Origin: Streptomyces agglomeratus
GTDB lineage: Bacteria > Actinomycetota > Actinomycetes > Streptomycetales > Streptomycetaceae
Assembly (NCBI RefSeq): GCF_001746415.1
Contig: NZ_MEHJ01000001.1
Coordinates: 4,416,501-4,480,500 of the forward strand
Reading direction: 5' to 3'
Length of the DNA stretch: 64,000 nt
Shown here: positions 47,820 through 54,959 of the stretch, piece after piece
Numbering within the stretch: the first letter of the stretch is position 1
Layout of the letters: every line of letters starts with the position of its first letter
Made by a program: the position numbers and the translations under genes
Notes under the pieces: model-generated
Databases searched by the model: none
The model's input: only the letters and a program-made list of their open reading frames with translations
Told to the model about the DNA's origin: nothing

Positions 47820-48743
47820 ATGCTCCGGCACTCTATCGCGCCCTCGCGCGACTATCTGAAGGCCCCGCACGCGATCGTGCGGCATTCGCGCCTCAACAAC
47901 GACGCCAAGATGCTCCTGCTGTACGTCCTCGGGCTGCCCGAGAGCAGGTGCGGCAAGCCCCTGGGTGAGCACGCCGCCCGGCTGGGCATCAAGCCGCGGG
48001 CGTACCAGAAGGCCAAGGCGCTGCTGGTCGAGTGCGGGTTTCTGCTGGAGAGGAAGTGGCAGAACGAGCGCGGGCGCTGGGTGACCGAGCAGACGGTGAC
48101 GAACGATGCGGCCGGGTTACCGAGTACGCACTTCCCGGCGGTCGGTGATTCGACCGATCGGGTGGCCGGAGACTCTCCTACGGAGGAGGAAGAACAGGGG
48201 AAGAACGCTTCCCACCCCCCACCCGAAGACGAACCGCTCGCCGCTCTCGGTGGCGTGCTCGCCGAGGCGGAACGGGTGTTGCTGTCGCTGCGTAACGTCA
48301 ACCTTGGGCTGCACCTGGGTGTACGCGAGGCCAGAAGCCTGGTGGAGATGGCGGGCGAGTGGCTGCGGCGCGGGGTGTCGCCCGCGGAGTTGCGACGGGT
48401 GCTGAGCACGGGACTGCCGGTGAGTGGCGTCAGGTCGGTGGTGGGCTTCCTGCGGCACCGGCTGGTGCGGAAGATGCCGGAGATGCCGCCGGTCGGCCGC
48501 CCGCGCGAAACGGCGCCGCCGCCGGACAGTGTCCGGGGCGCGCTGGTGCTGTGCGCGGGGCCGGGCGACGACCACATGTTCCGGCCGAGGCCCGGCGAGA
48601 CGGAGTGCGGAGAGTGCCGGAGGGCGGCGGCTGCCGAGGGGGCGGTCCCGGACCTCCGGGGGGCGTTGGGGACCGGAACGTTGGGGACCGTACACACGCC
48701 TTGGAGGGAACGTGTGCCGACGGGTGGGGCCGGTTCGGCGTGA
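47820..48743 (+). CDS. Helix-turn-helix domain protein with C-terminal Cys cluster
   Basis: 307 residues. The N-terminal 100 residues are a winged-helix domain (YLKAPHAIVRHSRLNNDAKMLLLYVL ... LGEHAARLGIKPRAYQKAKALLVECGFLLER). A Glu/Pro-rich linker follows, then a helical segment, and a C-terminal C-x8-H...C-x2-C cluster (LCAGPGDDHMFRPRPGETECGEC) that probably binds zinc. Proteins of this build are common in Streptomyces accessory loci and have no fixed function; a DNA-binding regulator is the best guess. The IS110 element starts right after its stop. Confidence 0.7.
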   Translation: MLRHSIAPSRDYLKAPHAIVRHSRLNNDAKMLLLYVLGLPESRCGKPLGEHAARLGIKPRAYQKAKALLVECGFLLERKWQNERGRWVTEQTVTNDAAGLPSTHFPAVGDSTDRVAGDSPTEEEEQGKNASHPPPEDEPLAALGGVLAEAERVLLSLRNVNLGLHLGVREARSLVEMAGEWLRRGVSPAELRRVLSTGLPVSGVRSVVGFLRHRLVRKMPEMPPVGRPRETAPPPDSVRGALVLCAGPGDDHMFRPRPGETECGECRRAAAAEGAVPDLRGALGTGTLGTVHTPWRERVPTGGAGSA

Positions 48744-48772
48744 AGCGGGGCGGGGTGCCTCTATGTCTTTCG

Positions 48773-49975
48773 TCAAGCGAGGCTGGGGGTTCGGTGTTCG
48801 CAGAAGGTGCCGTCGCGGAGCATGGCGAACAGCACGCTGATGCGGTGGCGGGCGAGGCGGAGGAGGGCTTGTGTGTGGGTCTTTCCGCGGGCCCGGCACT
48901 TGTCGTAGTAGGTGCGGGAGGCGGGGTCGTGGAGGGCGGCGAACGCGGACAGGAACATGGCTCTCTTGAGTTGGCGGTTGCCGCCGCGGGGTGCATGTTC
49001 GCTGTGGATCGAGGTGCCCGACGACTTCGTGGTCGGGGCGAGGCCGGCGTAGGAGGCAAGGTGGGCGGCGGTGGGGAAGCTGGTGCCGTCGCCGACGGTG
49101 ACGAGCAAGGTGGCGGCGGTCCTGATCGCGATCCCCGGCATCGAGGTCAGGACCTGGGAAAGAGGGTGCTCCTCCAGCAGGGCTTCGATTTGGGCTTCCA
49201 GGGCCCGGCGTTGCTCGTGGACGGCTCCGAGCGAGCGGGCCAGCGACGGGACGACGATGTCGAGGGTGCCCGTGCCCGGCACGACCACGGTCTGCTCGTC
49301 GAGCGCGTCGAAGACCTCGTCGATCAGCCGCTGAGCCATGCGCGGGGCCTTGGGCCGGATAACTTCGACGAGCCTGCGTCGGCCGGCTTTCCGCAGGGCC
49401 TGCGGGGATCCGTAGCGTTCCAGCAGCCAGGTCACTGCGGGGTGGTCCAGGCGCGGCCCGAGCACGCGTTCCAGCGAGGGGTGGAACTGGGTGAGGAGGC
49501 CGCGTATCCGGTTGGAGGTGCGGGTGGCCTCGGCCGCCAGGTCCTGGTCGAAGCCGGTCAGCACGGTCAGCTCGGCGGTGATCTCGTCGGTCAGCTCCAG
49601 CGAGCGCAGGGTGTGCGGCATGGTGCGGGCGGCGTCCGCGATCACCGCGGCATCCTTCGCGTCGGTCTTCGCCTCGCCCGGGTAGAGATCGGCGATCCGC
49701 CGCATCGCCAGTCCGGGCAGATAGGCGACCTTGCAGCCCGCGTCCCGGGCGACCGTCAGCGGCAGGGCGCCGATCGAGGCGGGCTGGTCCACGATCAGTA
49801 GGACTGTGCCGAACTTCGCGGTCAGCTTGTCGAAGACGGCCCGGAGCTTGGGCTCGCTGTTGGGCAGCGGCTTGTCGAAGACCTTCTTGCCGGCAGGGGT
49901 CAGTCCGTGGCCGTGGTGGGCCGTCTTGCCGACGTCCAGAGCGAAGAACACGTCGACGTCGCTGATGTCGTACAA
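48773..49975 (-). CDS. IS110-family DEDD transposase
   Basis: 400 residues, the usual length. The N-terminal RuvC-like DEDD domain starts VDVFFALDVGK with Asp14 and contains KTDAKDAAVIADAARTMP (about 103-120). The C-terminal Transposase_20 domain has LTSMPGIAIRTAATLLVTVGD and the Ser region SEHAPRGGNRQLKRAMF. TTG at 49975 has GGAGG 5 nt upstream and gives the standard N-terminus; the frame open to 50128 belongs to the non-coding end. Appears intact. It recombines the element using a bridge RNA in related IS621-type systems. Confidence 0.9.
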   Translation of the reverse strand: MYDISDVDVFFALDVGKTAHHGHGLTPAGKKVFDKPLPNSEPKLRAVFDKLTAKFGTVLLIVDQPASIGALPLTVARDAGCKVAYLPGLAMRRIADLYPGEAKTDAKDAAVIADAARTMPHTLRSLELTDEITAELTVLTGFDQDLAAEATRTSNRIRGLLTQFHPSLERVLGPRLDHPAVTWLLERYGSPQALRKAGRRRLVEVIRPKAPRMAQRLIDEVFDALDEQTVVVPGTGTLDIVVPSLARSLGAVHEQRRALEAQIEALLEEHPLSQVLTSMPGIAIRTAATLLVTVGDGTSFPTAAHLASYAGLAPTTKSSGTSIHSEHAPRGGNRQLKRAMFLSAFAALHDPASRTYYDKCRARGKTHTQALLRLARHRISVLFAMLRDGTFCEHRTPSLA

Positions 49976-50166
49976 GCCATCCTCCCGAACGGGGTTGGTG
50001 CGGTGCTGGCCACGGTGTTGGCGCCGTATTCGCGCATCCACGTTATGCAGACCTGCCACCCGCGAGATGCCGGGCGTTGCGCCAGGCGGGGCGGTAGTCG
50101 GACCTCTCATCAGCGTCTCCATCGGCACCCCTCGGGCCCGGTGGCACCACCCCCCAGGTCATGCCT
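49976..50166 (-). ncRNA. Candidate bridge RNA in the IS110 5' end
   Basis: The 190-nt non-coding end upstream of the transposase. Read on the minus strand it is rich in inverted repeats (for example GGTGG-CA-CCACC at about 50141-50152) and has no supported gene. IS110-group elements encode a structured bridge RNA here. Inference from position; loops were not assigned. Confidence 0.4.
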
Positions 50167-50168
50167 TC
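50159..50168. repeat. Target-site duplication, left copy (IS4)
   Basis: TCATGCCTTC, identical to 51568-51577. 10 bp is normal for IS4. Confidence 0.85.
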
Positions 50169-51567
50169 CAATGCCGTTGCTTTAGTGGTCGTGCCACCGG
50201 TTGTTCAAGGCCACGGCGATCGGTGGACGTGGGCTGCTGGAGGGTTCGCCAGGTGCTTTGCTGGCGTAGCCGGTGATGCAGGAACGGATCTTGCGAGGGC
50301 AGTCACGGGATCTACGGCGGGGCAGCAGACTGCAACCGATCTCAAAGAGTCCGAGGCGTCGGTCCCGCTTGCGAGCTGAGGGGGGAAAAGCCGCTCGGTG
50401 AGATCACCGAGCGGCGGACGACGTGCAGGGCCCGGGTGAACGAGGTCCGCTCGGCGATGCTGCGGTGCAAGCGGGCGGCCTCGTCCAGCAGATCCCGGGT
50501 GGCATGGTGCACGATCAAGTGCGCGTAGATCTCTTGCCGCACGCCGTCCGGTGTCTGCGATCTGAGGACCGGCCGGCCGCGTTGATGGGTCTTGATCTCG
50601 TCGAAGACGAGCTCGATCTCCCAGCGCCGGGCGTAGAGGACGGCGAGTTCTTCGGCGGGGTACTTCTCGTGATCGGTCAGGCTTGTGATGAGCCGGACGA
50701 TGTCGGCCTGCCCGTCGACGCGGTACTCGATCACCCGGACCAACGCCGGCGGCGCCTTGACGGTTCCGGCCGCCTTGCTGTGCTTGTTCGCCTCGATCCG
50801 AGCGAGGTAGCTACCGTCGGGCAGGACGTCCTGGACCCGGCGGGCCTTTCGCCGCTCGATTCGCCACAGCAGTTGCGTGCCCTGGTCCCGGAGCCGGTGC
50901 CAACGGGCCAGACCCCACAGTCCTCGGTCAGCCAATAACAGCGTGCCGGTCCCGACATGGGCGTCCAAGGCGTCGGAGACGATGCGCTCGGAATCCTTGA
51001 ACCCGCCGATCGCGGCGTCCAGGACGGCGTGAGAGGAACACTCGGCCACCGCGACCACTCTGGCCTGCGGATAGCCCATGGGGCTGCGCTGGGATCCGGA
51101 CTTGCCGAAGGCGTCGTTGTTGCCCGCAGAGTCGGGCACGGCCAGCAGCATCCCGTCCAGGGCCAGCACCCGCAGTCCTCGGAACAGCTCGGCGTCCGTG
51201 CCCAGCGGACGGGCCACCGACCGGAACAGCTCCCGCATCACCGGCCAACCGAGCCGCTGCCGGGCCCTGGTCAGCGACGACTTGTTCACCCCGGGCCAGG
51301 ACCGCAGCCCCTTGTCGCCGGTCTTCACCAGCCGGAGGACCTCTAGGTAGTCGGCCTGCGGGAACAAGCACATAGCCAGCACGAAGTACACCGTGAACCG
51401 GGCGGACAACAGACGCCGACGCTTCTCCGCACGGCCCGCCTCACCCACCACCTGGTCCACCAACTCAAGCGGACACGACCGGGTCAGGACCCCTAACCCC
51501 AGTTGCTCCAGTCGCGATATCAACACACCGCTTCAACCGCCCGGACCCCGCAAAAGCAACGGCATTG
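50169..51567 (-). mobile_element. IS4-family insertion sequence, complete
   Basis: 1399 bp. Terminal 15-bp perfect inverted repeats (CAATGCCGTTGCTTT at 50169-50183 and its complement at 51553-51567), a single transposase gene, and a 10-bp direct repeat TCATGCCTTC on both sides (50159-50168 and 51568-51577). Everything looks intact and recent. 158 nt of non-coding DNA lie between the left repeat and the transposase stop. Confidence 0.92.
50342..51526 (-). CDS. IS4-family DDE transposase
   Basis: 394 residues. An N-terminal IS4 domain (KRRRLLSARFTVYFVLAMCLFPQADYLEVLRLV) is followed by a DDE core: first Asp in RVLALDGMLLAVPDSAGN, second in TLLLADRGLWGL, and the terminal Glu in YARRWEIELVFDEIKTHQRG, corresponding to the Y-x2-R-x3-E-x6-K signature of IS4. 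GTG at 51526. Appears complete; the gene fits inside the terminal repeats. Confidence 0.92.
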   Translation of the reverse strand: MLISRLEQLGLGVLTRSCPLELVDQVVGEAGRAEKRRRLLSARFTVYFVLAMCLFPQADYLEVLRLVKTGDKGLRSWPGVNKSSLTRARQRLGWPVMRELFRSVARPLGTDAELFRGLRVLALDGMLLAVPDSAGNNDAFGKSGSQRSPMGYPQARVVAVAECSSHAVLDAAIGGFKDSERIVSDALDAHVGTGTLLLADRGLWGLARWHRLRDQGTQLLWRIERRKARRVQDVLPDGSYLARIEANKHSKAAGTVKAPPALVRVIEYRVDGQADIVRLITSLTDHEKYPAEELAVLYARRWEIELVFDEIKTHQRGRPVLRSQTPDGVRQEIYAHLIVHHATRDLLDEAARLHRSIAERTSFTRALHVVRRSVISPSGFSPLSSQAGPTPRTL

Positions 51568-51577
51568 TCATGCCTTC
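51568..51577. repeat. Target-site duplication, right copy (IS4)
   Basis: TCATGCCTTC, matching 50159-50168. Confidence 0.85.
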
Positions 51578-51598
51578 GACAGGGGGAAACAGCCCGGA

Positions 51599-51622
51599 GT
51601 AACCCTTCACCTGGCGGGTTAC
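51599..51622. terminator. Hairpin GTAACCC-N10-GGGTTAC
   Basis: 7-bp stem beyond the IS4 right end, downstream of the DHFR-like gene on the minus strand. Confidence 0.45.
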
Positions 51623-51693
51623 CCCCCACATCCGGTCGGTCGCCGGTGTATCGCTTTCGGTCGTCGGGGGAGCGTTGTCAGCCGCTGCCCGGT

Positions 51694-52290
51694 TCAGCCC
51701 TTGGCGACCGGCCGGTAGGTGCACACGTGAACGCCGGTGGGGCTGGTGACCGTGGAGGCCAGCTCCAGGGTGTGCAGGCCACCGTCGTCGGGGAAGATCG
51801 ATTTGCCGCCTCCGAGGAGCACCGGCATGACCATGAGGCGGAGCTCGTCGACCAGGCCCTCGCTCAGGAGGGTGCGTACGAGCGTGGGGCTTCCCATGAC
51901 CACTACGTCGCCGCCCTCGCGCTCGCGCAGCTCGCGGATGCGGGCGACCGCCTCACCGCCGGGGATGCGGGTGGTGTTGTTCCAGGTCAGCTTGTCGTCG
52001 CTGAGCGTCTCGGAAACGACGTACTTCGGGAGGGCGTTCATGCGGTCGGCGAACGGGTCGCCCGCCCGCTCGGGCCACGCCGAGGCCATCGTCTGCCACG
52101 TGCGGCGGCCGAACAGCAGCGCCTCGGCGTTGGACATCGCGTCGTCGAACGCGCCGCCGACCACCTCCGGGTCGAAGAACGGGTGCGACCAGCCGCCGTG
52201 GGCGAAGCCGCCGTCCGTGTCCTCCTCGGGGCCGCCCGGCGCCTGTACGACGCCGTCCAGGCTGATGAACTCGCTGATGACGATGCGCAT
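51694..52290 (-). CDS. Dihydrofolate reductase-like (RibD C-terminal) protein
   Basis: 198 residues, single RibD_C/DHFR fold. Signatures MRIVISEFISLDGVVQAPGGP at the N-terminus, ALLFGRRTWQTMA (about 55-67), GGDVVVMGSPTLVRTLLSEGLVDELRLMVMPVLLGGGKSIF (about 125-165). Members are NADPH-dependent reductases of unknown substrate and often accessory. ATG at 52290 has GAGGAA 9 nt upstream. Flanked by IS4 on one side. Confidence 0.88.
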   Translation of the reverse strand: MRIVISEFISLDGVVQAPGGPEEDTDGGFAHGGWSHPFFDPEVVGGAFDDAMSNAEALLFGRRTWQTMASAWPERAGDPFADRMNALPKYVVSETLSDDKLTWNNTTRIPGGEAVARIRELREREGGDVVVMGSPTLVRTLLSEGLVDELRLMVMPVLLGGGKSIFPDDGGLHTLELASTVTSPTGVHVCTYRPVAKG

Positions 52291-52568
52291 GGGAATCGTT
52301 CCTCTTCCTCGTTCCGGTGTACGCCAGTAGAGACGGTCGCCACCGTCCAGAATCATCGCTCTCCACGCGATCTTGCGGATTGGTGATGCAGATCACGCTT
52401 CCGGGCGTCACTTCGGGCGTCCGCCCTGCCCGCCAACCCACCTGGCCGGGAGGGCGGTTAGGGCGCGGGGGGACTCGGGCGTGGTGCAGCCGTCGTGCGG
52501 CGGCTCTTCCCCGCCGCCGCGTGTCGGCAGGCAGCCCGCGTGGTACGACGGTACGCGCGGTGACCGGA
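52291..52568. other. Intergenic region between the DHFR-like and SGNH genes
   Basis: About 280 bp with GC-rich low-complexity DNA. No gene or RNA recognised. Confidence 0.4.
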
Positions 52569-53288
52569 CTACGCGCGGCTGAGCGAAGCGGTGGGTGCGG
52601 CGGGGGCCGGGGTGTACGGCGCACCCACTCCCCACGCGGCGTGCATCGCGTCCGCAAAAGCCGCCGCCAGTTTGTGCTCGCCCGTCGGACCCGGGTGGGT
52701 GCCGTCGTACGTGTCCTGGTGGATGTCGTACGCCGGGTGCGGCGCCGCCAGCAGCAGCGGGGACGTGGCGGGCGCGTCCAGGTTCGCCACCGCCTTCGTC
52801 AGCAGTGCGTTGAAGCGGTCGCACTCGGCGGCGAACGGGGCGTCCGACTCGGCCCGGACGTTCGGGATGACCGGGTGAATCACCATGCGTACGCCGGGGT
52901 TGGCGGCGCGGGCCTGCGCGATGAAGCGTTCCGCGTTCTCGGCGGTCTGGCCCGCGTCCGTGTAGAAGCCGAGGTCGATCAGGCCCAGCGAGATGAGCAG
53001 TACGTCCGCCTTGGTCGAAGCAACCGTCTCCCCGATCACCGGCGCCATGTGGAGCCAGCCCTCGCCCCATCCCGACAGGTGGCGGCGGGCGTGCTCCGGG
53101 AAGCCGGGGTCGCCGTACTCGTACGACAGCGGGGCGTTCGCGAAGGTGTCGTACAGCTCGGTGCGGGGGCCGACGATGCGGAAGGGGCCGCCGTACGTCG
53201 CCACGAGGTGCTGCCACATGCGGTAGCGCCACGTGAAGTCGCCGGCGCGCCCGATGGTCATGGAGTCGCCGACGAACAGGAAGCGCAT
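52569..53288 (-). CDS. SGNH/GDSL-family hydrolase
   Basis: 239 residues. Block I is FVGDSMT with the nucleophilic Ser in GDS (residues 7-9), block II Gly in GRAGDFTWRYRM, and block V DGTHPG, giving the Asp and His of the triad (about 202-205). Block III, normally G-x-N-D, reads GLIDLG, so the Asn is replaced. No signal peptide, so it acts in the cytoplasm; likely a carboxylic- or acetyl-ester hydrolase. ATG at 53288 directly precedes the GDS motif as in cytosolic members. Divergent from the next gene. Confidence 0.82.
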   Translation of the reverse strand: MRFLFVGDSMTIGRAGDFTWRYRMWQHLVATYGGPFRIVGPRTELYDTFANAPLSYEYGDPGFPEHARRHLSGWGEGWLHMAPVIGETVASTKADVLLISLGLIDLGFYTDAGQTAENAERFIAQARAANPGVRMVIHPVIPNVRAESDAPFAAECDRFNALLTKAVANLDAPATSPLLLAAPHPAYDIHQDTYDGTHPGPTGEHKLAAAFADAMHAAWGVGAPYTPAPAAPTASLSRA

Positions 53289-53334
53289 TGCGTCATCATC
53301 CCGGATCACCGCCGTGGCCTGCATCGTGATGATG

Positions 53335-53340
53335 AACACT
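53335..53340 (+). promoter_or_regulatory. -10 hexamer, probable leaderless promoter
   Basis: AACACT, 6 nt before the ATG at 53347, chosen over ATGs at 53329 and 53332. Confidence 0.35.
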
Positions 53341-53346
53341 TGGGCC

Positions 53347-54357
53347 ATGCGCTCGCTCTCGTACGCCGTCGCCCCCTGTGCCGCCGCTGTCCTTCTCCTG
53401 CTCTCGTCCGGCACCGCCGTGGCCGACGACGGCTTCACGATCAAGGACGCGCGGATCACCGAGTCCAGCGGCCTCGCCGCCAGCCGGCTCCATCCCGGCA
53501 TCTACTGGACGCACAACGACAGCGACGACGGGGCGTTCGTCTACGCGGTGGATTCCAGGAGCGGCGAGACGGTCGCGACGCTCACCCTGCGCGGCGTCGG
53601 GGCGCCGCGCGATGTCGAGGGCATCTCCATCGGGCCGGACGGGAACGTGTACGTGGGCGACATCGGCGACAACCTCGACGGGAGCTGGAGCCATGTGTGG
53701 GTCTACCGCTTCCCCGAGCCGAAGCAGCTCGGGAACGCCACGGTCGACGCAACGCAGTTCACCGTGAAGTACGCCGACGGGCCCCGCAACGCCGAGGCGC
53801 TGATGGTGCATCCCAAGACCGGCCGGGTCTACATCGCCAGCAAGAACGAGGACGGCGGCGGACTTTACGAGGGGCCCGCCCGGCTGTCGGCCGGCGGTAC
53901 GAACGTGTTCCGGCGGATGGGCGAGGTGCCGTGGGTGACCGACGGGGCGTTCTCGCCCGACGGGAAGGAGCTGGTACTGCGCTCCTACTTCAGCGCCCGT
54001 GCGTACGAATGGAAGGCCGACGGGCGGCTGGGGGCCGACCGGGCCGTGCGCGCGCCCTTCCAGGGGCAGGCGGAGTCGGTCACGTACACCGCTGACGGGA
54101 CGGCCATGATGTTCGGCTCCGAGGGCGTCGGCAGCGACGTACAGCGGGTGGCGGTCGAGGGGCGGAAGGGCGGCGGTGAGAGTTCCGGGTCCAAGTCGCC
54201 TTCCTCCGGCGGGGGTTCGGCGGACAGCGGCAAGGGTGAGGGCGGTGCGGGCGGTGACGCGGCCGGCGGTGACGGGAAGGTCACCCTGGGGCTGGTCGTG
54301 CTCGGCGGAGTGGTCGTCGCCTTCCTCGGGCTGAAGCGGCTGCGGCGCAGGGCCTAG
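53347..54357 (+). CDS. Secreted, C-terminally membrane-anchored beta-propeller-like protein
   Basis: 336 residues. Signal peptide (MRSLSYAVAPCAAAVLLLLS, cut about AVADD, residue 29), then repeated beta-rich blocks such as LHPGIYWTHNDSDDGAFVYAVD, DVEGISIGPDGNVYVGDIGDN, NAEALMVHPKTGRVYIASK and VTDGAFSPDGKELVLRSY, as in beta-propeller or SdiA-regulated-like proteins. A 50-residue Ser/Gly linker leads to a single helix (VTLGLVVLGGVVVAFLGL) with a basic tail, a membrane or wall anchor. The outer-face role is unknown. Confidence 0.78.
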   Translation: MRSLSYAVAPCAAAVLLLLSSGTAVADDGFTIKDARITESSGLAASRLHPGIYWTHNDSDDGAFVYAVDSRSGETVATLTLRGVGAPRDVEGISIGPDGNVYVGDIGDNLDGSWSHVWVYRFPEPKQLGNATVDATQFTVKYADGPRNAEALMVHPKTGRVYIASKNEDGGGLYEGPARLSAGGTNVFRRMGEVPWVTDGAFSPDGKELVLRSYFSARAYEWKADGRLGADRAVRAPFQGQAESVTYTADGTAMMFGSEGVGSDVQRVAVEGRKGGGESSGSKSPSSGGGSADSGKGEGGAGGDAAGGDGKVTLGLVVLGGVVVAFLGLKRLRRRA

Positions 54358-54454
54358 GTGGTGGCGTTACGGAGAGTGATCGTTCGGCGTGCGAGGGTGA
54401 CGAAGCCCTGCTTCGCTGGAGGGGACCCGCTCTTCCTAGCGTCAAGGAGTGACG

Positions 54455-54652
54455 ATGAGCATTGCAGGCGAATCCAGTGGCCGTGTGCAGCAGATGCGCG
54501 AGAAGGCTGAGCAGCTGAAGCAGGCGGCGGAGCGCGCGACCGACCCGCAGGAGCGTCAGAAGCTGCTCGACAAGGCCGACCGGCTGCGGGAGCAGAGCCA
54601 GCAGGAGGGCAGGATGGGCGGCAGCCAGCAGCAGGGGTTCCTGCCCGAGTAG
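54455..54652 (+). CDS. Small coiled-coil protein (DUF6381-like)
   Basis: 65 residues, highly charged and helical: QQMREKAEQLKQAAERATDP and QKLLDKADRLREQS form a coiled coil, with a Gly/Gln-rich end. Resembles short Streptomyces proteins of the DUF6381 type, possibly stress-associated. AAGGAG at 54444-54449 sits 5 nt before the ATG. Function unknown. Confidence 0.7.
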   Translation: MSIAGESSGRVQQMREKAEQLKQAAERATDPQERQKLLDKADRLREQSQQEGRMGGSQQQGFLPE

Positions 54653-54959
54653 CCACAGCCGTACTGGCCGGCTGCTCGTCAGCCTGTCTGTCTGTCCTCA
54701 GCATCATCATGAGCCGATGGCCTTTCGTCCCGCGTTCGAGCGGGGCGGGGGCCATCGGTGCGTTGTCTGCCCGGTGCCCGGTGCCCGGTTGCCCGGCTGC
54801 CTGGTCGTCCGTCCTGCCGGTTGTCGCGGTCCCCGCCGGCCGTGACTGGCTAGGGACGGATCGTCCGACTTCTCTCCCCGCTTTGTGCACAGTGGCGCAG
54901 GACCCGCCACAGCGGCGCCCCTAGCCTCACCGGAACAGCACCTACGAGGGGCGGTACCG
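54653..54959. other. Intergenic region before the GNAT-AAA+ gene
   Basis: About 300 bp. Contains TGTCTG/GTCCTC repeats and a GCCCGGTGCCCGGTGCCCGG triplication at about 54769-54788. No gene or riboswitch recognised. Confidence 0.4.

Larger units (their letters stand above)
48761..50166 (-). mobile_element. IS110-family insertion sequence
   Basis: The element contains one transposase gene plus a 190-nt non-coding end upstream of it (49976-50166). Boundaries are estimated from a shared TGCCT at 48756-48760 and 50162-50166, since IS110 elements lack long terminal repeats. The 5' non-coding end is where IS110-group elements encode their bridge RNA. The outer edge coincides with the insertion point of an IS4 element. 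Confidence 0.65.
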
